From Acidobacteriota bacterium (GTDB taxonomy: Bacteria > Acidobacteriota > Terriglobia > Terriglobales > Acidobacteriaceae): a DNA stretch of 64,000 nt. Position 1 is the stretch's first letter. The number at the start of each line of letters is the position of its first letter. Where the stretch lies: assembly GCA_013289875.1 (NCBI GenBank), contig JABCZC010000009.1, positions 1-64,000 of the forward strand, given 5' to 3'. Shown piece by piece: positions 26,597 to 35,916 of this stretch. Below the pieces are notes generated by a model that was not told the DNA's origin, searched no databases, and saw nothing but the letters and a program-made list of their open reading frames with translations. The translations under genes were made by a program, and so were the position numbers.

Positions 26597-26941
26597 ATGG
26601 CCGACGAACCGCCCGAAAGGCCGCGTGTTCCACTGCCCGCCGGATATCGCCCGGGCATTATTACCGCCATTACCGTACTGCTGGGCTTCTCGCTCCTCTT
26701 CTTTCGCTACTTTGACTTCGAACTCCCTGGCGAATGGACCCCCGCCTCAACCGTCGCTGCCATCCTCATGGGTCTATCGATCCTCATGCAATTTGTCTCC
26801 CTTTGGAGATCACTCCAGGTCAAGGATGACGACGAGGCCGAGTACGCCATTACCCTCCGCTGGTTTCTTTCTTCCGCCATCGTTCTCCTCGCCAGCCTGG
26901 CGCTGGCCGGGCTCTCAATCTCTCATATCTTCAATTTCTGA
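26597..26941 (+). CDS. small three-helix membrane protein, hypothetical
   Basis: A 114-residue integral membrane protein. Three hydrophobic segments lie at about residues 22-38, 52-68 and 90-110, with a charged loop (QVKDDDEAEYAI) before the last. The N-terminus is Pro/Glu-rich and probably cytoplasmic. A GGGAG site lies six bases before the ATG. No family is recognised. It stands between a divergent hypothetical gene and the GH42 gene in the same direction, which starts about 90 bases later. Confidence 0.7.
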   Translation: MADEPPERPRVPLPAGYRPGIITAITVLLGFSLLFFRYFDFELPGEWTPASTVAAILMGLSILMQFVSLWRSLQVKDDDEAEYAITLRWFLSSAIVLLASLALAGLSISHIFNF

Positions 26942-27029
26942 TCATCCATCGATCGCCCGGAAGTGACAGGCTCGCCACGCATCCTGCAAAATGTCTTTTG
27001 CTCTTTTCCAGCTATTCAAGGACCGAACC

Positions 27030-29165
27030 GTGAAACGTTTTCTCAGTAAGCTCTTCGTTGCATCCACCTCCTGCTCGCTCGCCTTTTGCGCAACGGCGCA
27101 AACCGCGCCCCCGCCGGTCACGCAGGCTCCGCACTTCTCCACCATCCTTTACGGAGCCGCCTACTACAGCGAATACAACCCCTACGAGCGCCTGGATAAA
27201 GACGTCGCCCTCATGCAGCAGGCCGGCCTCACCGTCGTGCGCATGGGCGAATCCACATGGAGTCTCTGGGAGCCCGAAGACGGCCACTTTGAATACGCCT
27301 GGATGGATCACGTCGTCGAGGCCATGGGCAAGGCCGGGATCAAGGTCATCATGGGCACCCCGACCTACTCCATTCCCACCTGGCTGTACCACGAGCATCC
27401 CGAAATCCTCGCCCGCCCTCTCGGCGGCGCTGAAACCTTCTACGGCATGCGCCAGAACATGGACATCGACAGCCCCGTCTATCGCTATTACGCCCAGCGC
27501 CTCATTCGTAATATGGTCGAGCACTACCGCAACAATCCCACTGTCATCGGATGGCAGATCGACAACGAAACCCACTCCTACGACGCCTCCAACAACGACG
27601 TCTTCGTTGGCTTCGTCAATCACTTGAAAAAGAAGTTCGGCACCACCGACGCCCTCAATAAAGCCTGGGGACTCAACTACTGGGGCCAGGACGTCAACGG
27701 CTGGGAGAACATGCCCACCCGCGACAGCACCATCAGCACCGGATACAAACTCGAGTGGTCGCGCTGGCAGCAGATGCGCGTCACCGACTTTCTCGCCTGG
27801 CAGGCCGCCCTCGTCCGCGAATACCGCCGCCCCGACCAGTTCGTGATGCAGGATTTCGCCGGAGCCATGCATACAGACGTCAACGAATTCGAGATCGCCA
27901 GATATCTCGACGTCTCCGGCACTAACCCCTATCACGGCACGCAGGACCACATGGATGGAGCGGCACAGGCGCTCGTCGGCGATTACATCCGCTCGCTCCG
28001 GCACCAGAACTATCTCGTCACCGAAACCAACGCCCAAACCATCGGCTGGGATTCCGGCTTCCAGTATCCGCCTTATGACGGCCAGATCCGCCTCGACGTT
28101 TACACTCACATCTCCAGCGGAGCCAACATGGTCGAGTACTGGCACTGGTCTTCGATCCCTTCAGGGCAGGAAGTCTACTGGAAGGGCGTTCTCGGCCACG
28201 ATCTCGAGCCCAACCGCGTCTACGCCGAAGTCTCGCGCACGGCGCACGAGCTCCAGAAGATCGGCCCACAGCTCGCGAACATGAAGATCACCAACCAGGT
28301 CGCGATCCTCTACAGCATCGACTCCTGGAATGGCCTGAATGCCATGCCCTTCGCGCACCAGCCTCCGGTAGCCTGGCACTCTGACCTCGCCACGGCAGAC
28401 TACGTCGGCCTCGTCCGCCAGTTCCACCACGTGCTCTACAACGCCAACATCGGCTGCGACTTCGTATTTCCCGAAGATCCCGACTTCTCGCGGTACAAGG
28501 TCCTCATCGTCCCCGCGCTCTACGTCGCCGACGACGCGCTGCTCCAGAAAATCTCCGACTACGTCAAGCAGGGCGGCCACGTCCTCATGACCTTCAAGAG
28601 CGGATTCACCAACGAGAACAACGCCATCCGCTGGGTGCGCGCTCCCGGACCGTTGCGCGAAGCCGCCGGCTTCAGCTACCAGGAATTCTCCAATCTCGAA
28701 AAGCCGCTCGCACTCAAGGGCGACCCCTACAAGGCCGGCGATGAAAACCAAGTCATGTACTGGGCCGAGTTCCTCATGCCCAACCATGCCAAGACCCTCG
28801 CGACCTATGACCATCCTTTCTATGGACAGTGGCCCGCAATAACACAGAACCAGTACGGTTCCGGCACCCTTACCTATGAGGGAACATTCCTCTCCAACAC
28901 GCTGCAGAAGGCCGTCGTCCTTGACGTACTCCGTCAAGCCGGCCTCACCGGACCTGCCCAGCAGTTACCGCCGGCCGTACGCGAGAAAGATGGCGTGAGC
29001 GCCTCCGGAAAGAACATTCACTATTACCTGAACTACTCCGGCAATCCGCAGACGTTTGCGTACTCACACGGCTCCGGCTCCGATTTGCTCACTGGCAAGA
29101 CGGTAGCTTCGTCCGACCAGCTCACGATCGGACCCTGGGACCTCGCCATCATCGAGGAGCCTTAG
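27030..29165 (+). CDS. exported beta-galactosidase, GH42 family
   Basis: A 711-residue GH42 enzyme that should release terminal beta-galactose. A signal peptide (MKRFLSKLFVASTSCSLAFCATAQ) directs export, whereas many GH42 enzymes are cytoplasmic. The catalytic (beta/alpha)8 domain has the acid/base in IGWQIDNETH (Glu180) and the nucleophile in LVTETNAQTIGW (Glu332). A GATase-like trimerisation domain (about 430-610) and a small C-terminal beta domain follow. I choose the GTG at 27030 because an AAGGA site lies seven bases upstream and the signal peptide starts there; the ATG at 26991 adds 13 residues. With GH5 and GH28-like genes nearby it may trim galactan side chains of plant cell walls (inference). 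Confidence 0.9.
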   Translation: MKRFLSKLFVASTSCSLAFCATAQTAPPPVTQAPHFSTILYGAAYYSEYNPYERLDKDVALMQQAGLTVVRMGESTWSLWEPEDGHFEYAWMDHVVEAMGKAGIKVIMGTPTYSIPTWLYHEHPEILARPLGGAETFYGMRQNMDIDSPVYRYYAQRLIRNMVEHYRNNPTVIGWQIDNETHSYDASNNDVFVGFVNHLKKKFGTTDALNKAWGLNYWGQDVNGWENMPTRDSTISTGYKLEWSRWQQMRVTDFLAWQAALVREYRRPDQFVMQDFAGAMHTDVNEFEIARYLDVSGTNPYHGTQDHMDGAAQALVGDYIRSLRHQNYLVTETNAQTIGWDSGFQYPPYDGQIRLDVYTHISSGANMVEYWHWSSIPSGQEVYWKGVLGHDLEPNRVYAEVSRTAHELQKIGPQLANMKITNQVAILYSIDSWNGLNAMPFAHQPPVAWHSDLATADYVGLVRQFHHVLYNANIGCDFVFPEDPDFSRYKVLIVPALYVADDALLQKISDYVKQGGHVLMTFKSGFTNENNAIRWVRAPGPLREAAGFSYQEFSNLEKPLALKGDPYKAGDENQVMYWAEFLMPNHAKTLATYDHPFYGQWPAITQNQYGSGTLTYEGTFLSNTLQKAVVLDVLRQAGLTGPAQQLPPAVREKDGVSASGKNIHYYLNYSGNPQTFAYSHGSGSDLLTGKTVASSDQLTIGPWDLAIIEEP

Positions 29166-29263
29166 GACAGACCTGCAGAAAAATTCAGGATGAATACTGT
29201 AGTTCCCGGGGTGTGTGAGAGCCGGGCAGAAGCCTATGGTGTAACTAGCCGAAAGGAGACACC

Positions 29264-29731
29264 GTGACCATCCGCCCGCCCCTCCCTCCCTTCACCCGCG
29301 AGACCGCGATTCAGAAAGTACGCCTGGCAGAAGATGGCTGGAATTCTCGTGATCCGGAAAAAGTGGCCCTCGCGTATGCGCTCGATTCCCGCTGGCGAAA
29401 CCGCGCCGAATTCGTGAACGGAAGGCAGGACATCATCGCTTTCCTTACGCGCAAGTGGGCAAAGGAGCTCGATTACCGTTTGATCAAGGAGCTTTGGGCC
29501 TTTGACGGAAATCGCATCGCAGTGCGCTTCGCGTATGAATGGCACGATGACTCAGGCAATTGGTATCGGTCGTACGGAAACGAAAACTGGGAATTCAACG
29601 ATGACGGACTGATGCGAACGAGGCACGCATGCATCAACGACCTGCCGATCAAGGAATCTGACCGCAAATATCATTGGCCGCTTGGACGCCGCCCGGACGG
29701 CCATCCCGGATTAAGCGACCTCGGACTCTGA
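29264..29731 (+). CDS. DUF1348 (SnoaL/NTF2-like) protein
   Basis: A 155-residue protein of the DUF1348 family, an NTF2/SnoaL-type cone fold. The family core is clear: [26 protein letters not shown]-like [18 protein letters not shown], and [21 protein letters not shown]. The C-terminal RRHACIND-like segment reads [12 protein letters not shown]. Members are soluble and of unknown activity. The GTG at 29264 has an AAAGGAG site five bases upstream. It is the first of three closely spaced genes with DUF302 and protoglobin, probably an operon. Confidence 0.85.
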   Translation: MTIRPPLPPFTRETAIQKVRLAEDGWNSRDPEKVALAYALDSRWRNRAEFVNGRQDIIAFLTRKWAKELDYRLIKELWAFDGNRIAVRFAYEWHDDSGNWYRSYGNENWEFNDDGLMRTRHACINDLPIKESDRKYHWPLGRRPDGHPGLSDLGL

Positions 29732-29779
29732 ATTCTCACCACGCCTTTACGTCAACTTGACAGCAGTAAGGACAAATCT

Positions 29780-30175
29780 ATGACACTCGGGAAAGACAAC
29801 GGAATAGTTCAGATACACAGCAATCACTCGGTCGATCAGACAGTAGAGAAGCTCAAGGCGATTCTGCAAGCCAAGGGAGTCACTCTCTTCGCCCTTGTCG
29901 ACCACAGCGGAGAAGCGGAAAAGGTGGGAATGACGATGCCTCCCACGAAGCTGCTGATCTTCGGGAGCCCTAAGGCCGGCACTCCATTGATGTTGGCTGC
30001 TCCCAGCATCGCGATCGATCTGCCGCTCAAGATCCTGGTCGCAGAAGATAGCCACGGAAAGGTCTGGATTTCCTACAACAGTCCGGAATATCTCCAGGAG
30101 CGGCATAACCTGCCGAAGGATCTGCTGCAAAACATCACAGTCGTGGGTACATTGGCAGCAAAAGCGGGCGAATAG
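29780..30175 (+). CDS. DUF302 family protein
   Basis: A 131-residue soluble protein of the DUF302 family. The alpha/beta family pattern is seen in SVDQTVEKLKAILQAKGVTLFALVDH, then PPTKLLIFGSPKAGTPLM and DLPLKILVAEDSHGKVWISY. No signal peptide is evident. DUF302 domains occur alone or fused to redox proteins, and no activity is established. It lies 48 bases after the DUF1348 gene and about 50 bases before the protoglobin gene, which suggests joint expression. Confidence 0.87.
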   Translation: MTLGKDNGIVQIHSNHSVDQTVEKLKAILQAKGVTLFALVDHSGEAEKVGMTMPPTKLLIFGSPKAGTPLMLAAPSIAIDLPLKILVAEDSHGKVWISYNSPEYLQERHNLPKDLLQNITVVGTLAAKAGE

Positions 30176-30225
30176 CTCACGCAAATCAACGGTCGATGGT
30201 ATCAACTCAAAACGGAGAATCATCT

Positions 30226-30831
30226 GTGAGAAAGGTTGCCGAGCACATCGACGGATACACCTATGGAGCGGCCGAAGTTGCTGTCTCGCCCGTCTCGACG
30301 CAAGAACTCGAAAACTTAAAAGTCAGCGTGGGATTTACCGACGAAGACCAGCGATATTTAAAACTTGCCGGCGAGGTACTCGCGCACCAGACTCAGCAGA
30401 TCGTTCACCATTGGCGCAGTGACATCATTGCCGGCATTCCGAACCTCGCCCGGCACTCCCGCACGCCCGAAGGAGACGCAATCCCCGACTACCTAGCAAA
30501 GAGCAATCTCCGCTTTGAGCAATGGATTCTGGATACATGCCTGCGATCGTACGATCAGGACTGGATCAACTATCAACAGGAAATTGCGTTGCGGCACACG
30601 AGCCTCAAAAAAAATAAGGTCGACGGCGTTCGGTCGACACCGTATGTTCCGCTGCGGGACATCATCGCCTTTACTGCAGTGATGAACGAGACCATCAAGC
30701 CCTATCTCGCGGCCAAAGGACATTCGGTCGAAGAGGTGGACAAGATGCATCGAGCCTGGTGTAAGTCCTTGCAATTGCAGGTAGCACTCTGGACCCGGCC
30801 GTATACCAACTCCGGGCTAGAGGAGTGGTAA
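30226..30831 (+). CDS. protoglobin (single-domain haem protein)
   Basis: A 201-residue haem protein of the protoglobin family, close in pattern to the Methanosarcina acetivorans protein. Matching segments are HIDGYTYG at the N-terminus, GFTDEDQRYLKLAGEVLA, FEQWILDTCLRSYDQDWINY, and KPYLAAKGHSVEEVDKMHRAW. The proximal haem histidine should be His124 in EIALRHT. Protoglobins bind O2, CO and NO, and some act on nitrogen oxides or carbenes; no signalling domain is attached here. I take the GTG at 30226, which has a GGAG site eight bases upstream and gives the family N-terminus; the track start at 30196 is an alternative. It is the last gene of the probable DUF1348-DUF302 operon. Confidence 0.9.
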   Translation: MRKVAEHIDGYTYGAAEVAVSPVSTQELENLKVSVGFTDEDQRYLKLAGEVLAHQTQQIVHHWRSDIIAGIPNLARHSRTPEGDAIPDYLAKSNLRFEQWILDTCLRSYDQDWINYQQEIALRHTSLKKNKVDGVRSTPYVPLRDIIAFTAVMNETIKPYLAAKGHSVEEVDKMHRAWCKSLQLQVALWTRPYTNSGLEEW

Positions 30832-30858
30832 TGCGCCCGGACGCCAAGCTTCGCGTAG

Positions 30859-31059
30859 CTAAAGCTGGGTGAGGCCTGATCCCTGTTTCCTGCTCCCTGA
30901 CCCCTCTTCCGTGTTCCGCCATGGACAATGCCGGCAACCCGACCCGCAGCAGTATCCTCGCTTTCGGTGATAGGCCTCGGTAAAAACCAGGTAGGGACCA
31001 TCCATGTAATAGTCTTCGCCTTCCACCAGCGGCTGAGCGTTTTCAGGCAAGCGCGCCAC
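30859..31059 (-). CDS. DUF5522 family small Cys-rich protein
   Basis: A 66-residue protein with the DUF5522 signature: EGEDYYMDGPYLVFTEAYH followed by RGYCCGSGCRHCPW. The cysteine cluster (CCGSGCRHC) could bind a metal. The GTG at 31059 lies inside the end of the lhr gene and overlaps it by 17 bases, so translation may be coupled to lhr. The track start (TTG at 31098) reaches further into lhr and is less likely. The last 15 residues are not conserved in style. Function unknown; the family is often found next to housekeeping genes. Confidence 0.75.
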   Translation of the reverse strand: MARLPENAQPLVEGEDYYMDGPYLVFTEAYHRKRGYCCGSGCRHCPWRNTEEGSGSRKQGSGLTQL

Positions 31060-34000
31060 CCTCAATCGTCGGCGGCAACGCAAACAGGCGGCTTGCAATC
31101 GGAGTCTCGTCAGGCACGGCAGTACTCGCCGGTGCAGCAGGCAATGGATATGTCACCGTCTTGCCCGGAATGCATGCAACGCGCTCACCCGGAATCACCA
31201 CCGCAACCAGGTTCATCGGATCGGCAGCGGCAAACGTAATCGGCGCTCGCTGCCCCGCGTCTTTCAGACGCAGTTCACGCAACGACTCCAGCGCCTCCGG
31301 CAGCGCGAACTGCTCGCCGCCAAACCCCGACACAAACCGTCCGCCGCGCACTACGCCCCGCGCTTCCAGTCGCCGATACATCCAGAGCAGGTCCCTCCAG
31401 CGCGGCATCGCGGTCTCGCGCTCCATCAAATCGCGAAAGACTACGCCGTAGCGCCGCAGCAGCGCCATGCACGCCGACTCCACCTGCGCCTCGCGCCGCA
31501 CCGCGGCCTCGCCCACCGTCTCCTGCACAGGATTCGACATACACAACATGCTCCAGCGCCCCGCCGCGTTGCGGGAATGTGCCGCGGGCTTCACCCGGGC
31601 CGGGCTTGCGAACATTTGCTTCCTGCGCGGATCGACCAGCATACGCAGGCAGTCGAATCCATCCGCCGTCACCAGGCCCGCTGCGACCAGTTCCCAAAGC
31701 GCATGGCTGACGTCATCTGCTGGCGCGCCCAGCACCCGGGCAATATCGCCCGGAAACATCGCGCCGCGCTCTCCCAGATGTGATCGCAGCTTGTTGGCAA
31801 GCTCGCTGAGCGAGACTGTGAGATTCGCCTCCGGAATTTGTCTCTGTGACAGGCACAAATCCATCCACAGTGCCTCCTCCCTCAGGAAAAACGTAATCGG
31901 AGCCATGCCCGTGGGGATAATCCTCTTCGGCCCCCCGCTCTCAACCGAGGCAAATGCGGGATGCGGCGAAATGCGTCCCCAGCCGACCACGCCCGTCAGC
32001 GTGAGGGTATCCAGCCAGCGCGGATCGTAATTTGCCACTCTCTGCGGAAAAATCGACCGCTCCCACTCAACCGCCGGAGCCTCAAAGCCCTCCAACCCGC
32101 GAATCGTTTCGAGCAATCCCGGCTCGCCCGTGAGCTGCCTCTGTGCGCCGAGATGCTGCCAATCGAGCACCCACCGCATGTAGTCTGCCGGACTTACGGG
32201 AGCCACCTGCTTGCGCAGCGAGTGCAGCGTGCGTTTGTGGATGCGTTGCAGCAATCGCCGCTCGCACCACTCCACATCTTCCTCCGCAATCGCACCCGCC
32301 GTCGGCGAAGTCTCGAAGCAACCCCGCAGAATCGTTCCCGACATCTCCAGACGCAGCATCTGCTTCCATATATCGCCAGCACGCACGCCCAGCCGGTCGC
32401 CGAGACAACGCGAAGTCACCGGCCCGAGCAGCGCCATCCATCCCCGAACGGCTGTGCGCAGAACATCTTCAGCAGTGGTGTGAACAGCGGCAATCGCCGC
32501 TACCTCGTGAGCGAAGCCAGCCTCCGGCCACAGCATGCGAAGATCTTCTACCCGTTCCACCGCGACGAAATAATTCCGATTACCCGCCCAGGCAAGCGTC
32601 CCACGCCCCTGGCGCTCCAGCCGCGCGTACCACTCTCCCCACTCAGCCGTGCGCGCATCGGCCGCAATCTCGTCCGGAACAATAATCAACGAACACAGCA
32701 GATCGTGAAACTCGTGCTCGTCCCGCGAATCCGGCCACACCTGCTCGCGAACCTCCGCAATCGCGTCGGGAGAGAGCCGTCCCGCCTCGCCCAGTTCCTT
32801 ATCCGGAAGCTGACCGCGCATCGCCACCGCCCGCGCACGTCGCTCCTCCAGCGGCGCATCGTCAAGATAGGCATACGGATTCGCGTTCAGCAGCTCATGT
32901 GAAAACACCGACGGCGTGGTCGTATCCACCGCCAGGCAGCGGATGCGTCCATCGTGCATCGCCTCGAGAACTGCCTTCAATCCTTCGAGGTCCATTGCCT
33001 CGCCGAGCACATCTCGCATTACTTCGCGCACCAGAAGATGGTCCGGGATTTGAATATCGCCCTCAATGTTCTCTTGGCACGCCGCAACCTGTGGAAAAAC
33101 GCTGGCCAGCAGATCGTCCGAGCGCATTCTCTGGATTTGCGGAGCCACCTTCTTGCCCTTTTGAAACCGTAACAGTTGCAAACTGCGGCTGGCATCCCAG
33201 CGCCATCGCGCCTTGAAGATCGGCGAGGCCAGCGAAGCCTGCTCCAGCAGTTCCGTCACTGTATGCGTGGTCAGGAAGTGAAATACATCACTGAGCGGAA
33301 AGCTGTGCTGCTCGGCCAGCGAGATATTTAGCCCGTTATCCGTGGCCGCCGCCTGCAATTCAAAATTGAATCCCCGGCAGAAGCGTTTGCGCAGCGCGAG
33401 ACCCCAGGCCTTGTTGATCCGCCCGCCAAATGGCGCATGCAGAATCAACTGCATGCCGCCGCCCTCGTCAAAAAATCGTTCTGCAACAATGGTAGTTACA
33501 GATGGAACCGTCCCCAGCACAGCCCGCCCCGCAGCGACGTACCCAATCATCTGCTCCGCGGCGCAATCGTCGACCGCGCATGCCTCTTTCAACCAGGCCA
33601 CCGTCTCCGCAACTTCCGGATCCGATTGACTGATATATCCCGGCGCAACTTCTTTCGTTCTGTGGTCAATCTCCTCACGCAGCTCCGACACGAACTCCGA
33701 CAGCTCCATCGTCCGCTGCGGAGCCTCGCCCGTCCAGAACGGTACCGACGGCGGCTGCCCATGCGCATCTTCAACCAGCACTCGCCCGCTGTTGGACTCG
33801 ACCCGCTGAATGCGCCAGCTAGTATTGCCCAGCAGAATGATGTCGCCCGGCGATGACTCGACGGCGAAATCCTCGTCGAGCGTCGCAATCTGAACCCCCT
33901 CCGGCTGCATGATCACCTGAAACAGCGGTGTATCCGGAATCGTTCCCCCATTTGTCACCGCCGCCAGCCTCGCTCCGCGTCTCGCCTGGATGCGCCCATG

Positions 34001-35497
34001 CACCCGGTCGCGCAGCAGATACGCGCCATGCCGTCCCCGGCTCGACTCGATACCCTCCGTCAGCAGGAACAGCGCCTCTTCAAACTCCTCCCAGCACAAG
34101 TCGCGATAGGGCTGCGCGCGCCGGAAAAGCTCGAACAGCCGCCGCTCCTCCCACGGCTCCGCCGCGCACGCCGCAACGATCTGCTGCATCAGCACATCCG
34201 CAGACTTTTTAGGAATCTCCAACCGGTCGAGCACCCCGCTCCGCATCGCTCGCACTAGCGCCGCCTGCTCCATCAGGTCGTCGCGTGTCGTCGCAAATAA
34301 TCGTCCCTTTGGAATCGCCCCGCGCCAGTGTCCCGCACGCCCCACCCGCTGCATGGCCGTGGCAATGGCTCGCGGTGTATTGATCTGGCACACCAGGTCC
34401 ACCGTCCCGATATCAATACCCAGCTCCAGCGACGCAGTCGCCACCAGGATGCGAATCTCGCCCGCTTTCAGCTTCCGCTCGGCCTCGTGCCGCAGCTTGC
34501 GCGAGAGACTCCCATGATGCGCCGAGACATTCTCCTCACCCAGCCGCTCAGCCAGCGCAAACGCCAGCCGCTCCACCATCTTTCGCGTGTTCACAAACAC
34601 CAGCGTGGAGCGATGCTCCAGCGCTAGCTCCGCCAGCCGCGTATGGACACTCTCCCAAATTGATTGCGTGGCCACTGCGCCAAGTTCATCTGACGGCACC
34701 TCTACGCGTAAATCCATCGCACGCCGCTGGCCCGCCTGCACAATCTCTACCTCGCCTGCGCGCTCCCCGGCCAGAAACTCTGCGACTAATTCAATGGGAT
34801 TTTGCGTCGCCGACAGACCAATCCTCTGCGGCGCATCATGCCCGCCTACAAAATCCGCCGCGTTCAGAGGATTCTCCCCGCACACCAGCGCGTCGAATCT
34901 CTCTAGCGTCAGCGCCAGATGCGAACCCCGCTTGTCATCGGCCACCGCGTGGATCTCATCCACGATCACCGTGCGCACCCGCCGCAGATTCTGCCGGCTC
35001 TTCTCTGACGTCAGCAGAATGTACAGCGACTCGGGAGTCGTCACTAGGATGTGCGGAGGCTGCTTCAGCATTGCCCTTCGCTCAGCGGGCAGCGTATCGC
35101 CAGTGCGAACCGCCGTCCTTATCGGCGCGCATAGATATCCCCGCTCCAGTGCGAGTTGCTGAATCTCGCGCAGCGGCGTCTCCAGATTCTTCTGCACGTC
35201 GTTTGAAAGCGCCTTCAGCGGCGAGACATACACGACCTCTGTCGCGCATTCCAGTCTGCCGTCAATTGCCTTTCTCAGCAGCCCATCGATCGCAATCAGA
35301 AACGCCGCGAGCGTCTTGCCCGAACCCGTAGGCGCGGAGATCAGCGTCGGCTTGCCCGCCAGAATATGCGGCCAACCCTGCTCCTGCGGCTCCGTTGGAG
35401 TTTGGAAGCGCCGCACAAACCACTCCCGCACCACCGGGTGCGCCCATTTGAGGCTCTCGGCAACAGCGTCGCGGAGAGGCAGCACAGGAGAAAGCAT
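31043..35497 (-). CDS. lhr: Lhr-type long DEAD/DEAH helicase
   Basis: A 1484-residue ATP-dependent helicase of the long Lhr type. The N-terminal RecA pair shows Walker A APTGSGKT (about residues 55-62), motif II DEIH, motif III-like LSATQNP, and motifs V-VI around TASLELGIDIGTVDLVCQ and QRVGRAGH. A winged-helix and Lhr-core region follows, and then a long C-terminal extension of about 600 residues with repeated helical and winged-helix patterns. Lhr unwinds RNA:DNA hybrids and is tied to DNA repair; some homologues include a uracil-glycosylase-like activity in the C-terminal part, which I cannot confirm here. The gene is intact. The DUF5522 gene overlaps its 3' end. Confidence 0.92.
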   Translation of the reverse strand: MLSPVLPLRDAVAESLKWAHPVVREWFVRRFQTPTEPQEQGWPHILAGKPTLISAPTGSGKTLAAFLIAIDGLLRKAIDGRLECATEVVYVSPLKALSNDVQKNLETPLREIQQLALERGYLCAPIRTAVRTGDTLPAERRAMLKQPPHILVTTPESLYILLTSEKSRQNLRRVRTVIVDEIHAVADDKRGSHLALTLERFDALVCGENPLNAADFVGGHDAPQRIGLSATQNPIELVAEFLAGERAGEVEIVQAGQRRAMDLRVEVPSDELGAVATQSIWESVHTRLAELALEHRSTLVFVNTRKMVERLAFALAERLGEENVSAHHGSLSRKLRHEAERKLKAGEIRILVATASLELGIDIGTVDLVCQINTPRAIATAMQRVGRAGHWRGAIPKGRLFATTRDDLMEQAALVRAMRSGVLDRLEIPKKSADVLMQQIVAACAAEPWEERRLFELFRRAQPYRDLCWEEFEEALFLLTEGIESSRGRHGAYLLRDRVHGRIQARRGARLAAVTNGGTIPDTPLFQVIMQPEGVQIATLDEDFAVESSPGDIILLGNTSWRIQRVESNSGRVLVEDAHGQPPSVPFWTGEAPQRTMELSEFVSELREEIDHRTKEVAPGYISQSDPEVAETVAWLKEACAVDDCAAEQMIGYVAAGRAVLGTVPSVTTIVAERFFDEGGGMQLILHAPFGGRINKAWGLALRKRFCRGFNFELQAAATDNGLNISLAEQHSFPLSDVFHFLTTHTVTELLEQASLASPIFKARWRWDASRSLQLLRFQKGKKVAPQIQRMRSDDLLASVFPQVAACQENIEGDIQIPDHLLVREVMRDVLGEAMDLEGLKAVLEAMHDGRIRCLAVDTTTPSVFSHELLNANPYAYLDDAPLEERRARAVAMRGQLPDKELGEAGRLSPDAIAEVREQVWPDSRDEHEFHDLLCSLIIVPDEIAADARTAEWGEWYARLERQGRGTLAWAGNRNYFVAVERVEDLRMLWPEAGFAHEVAAIAAVHTTAEDVLRTAVRGWMALLGPVTSRCLGDRLGVRAGDIWKQMLRLEMSGTILRGCFETSPTAGAIAEEDVEWCERRLLQRIHKRTLHSLRKQVAPVSPADYMRWVLDWQHLGAQRQLTGEPGLLETIRGLEGFEAPAVEWERSIFPQRVANYDPRWLDTLTLTGVVGWGRISPHPAFASVESGGPKRIIPTGMAPITFFLREEALWMDLCLSQRQIPEANLTVSLSELANKLRSHLGERGAMFPGDIARVLGAPADDVSHALWELVAAGLVTADGFDCLRMLVDPRRKQMFASPARVKPAAHSRNAAGRWSMLCMSNPVQETVGEAAVRREAQVESACMALLRRYGVVFRDLMERETAMPRWRDLLWMYRRLEARGVVRGGRFVSGFGGEQFALPEALESLRELRLKDAGQRAPITFAAADPMNLVAVVIPGERVACIPGKTVTYPLPAAPASTAVPDETPIASRLFALPPTIEGGALA

Positions 35498-35640
35498 GCC
35501 TCATTCTAGTCCGATTTTCGTTTCCTCTTCGCCTGAACCTGTCCGCATTCTTAACAAAACCCTTACAACCCGCTTCCCCCATCTTTATGTCCGCCGCGCT
35601 CGAATAAGAGATGCCGGTTTCAAAGGCCGGCGGAGGAATC

Positions 35641-35874
35641 ATGGGTTCATTTCGTACATGCCGGCCGCTGCTCGTCGACGCCACGCAGTGCAAGGAAGAT
35701 CAAACCATCACCACCGATCTCGGCTTCCGCCACGTTAAGCCTGGTGACTGGGTCGTTCGCGGAGAAGACGGCGAGTGCTACATCGTCGACGACGCCTTTT
35801 TTCAGCGCACATTCACCCCGCTCCAAACCTGGCCCTGGGAAAACAACCAGGAGGCCCGCAACTACGGCTGCTGA
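35641..35874 (+). CDS. small phage-like PGDWVV protein
   Basis: A 77-residue soluble protein. The segment RPLLVDATQC, then HVKPGDWVVRGEDGECYIVDDAFFQRTFTPL, follows a pattern I know from small phage and prophage proteins (K-P-x-x-V-E-A, then GDW-I-x-G-x-x-GE-x-Y). Their function is unknown. A GGAGG site lies four bases before the ATG at 35641; the track ATG at 35611 has no such site. No other phage gene is nearby, so it is either a domesticated relic or a shared fold. It precedes the GT39-type gene by about 40 bases. Confidence 0.7.
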   Translation: MGSFRTCRPLLVDATQCKEDQTITTDLGFRHVKPGDWVVRGEDGECYIVDDAFFQRTFTPLQTWPWENNQEARNYGC

Positions 35875-35916
35875 AGCCATCCGCTATCCCCGCGCCGGAA
35901 CGTAAGATGTGGAGAT

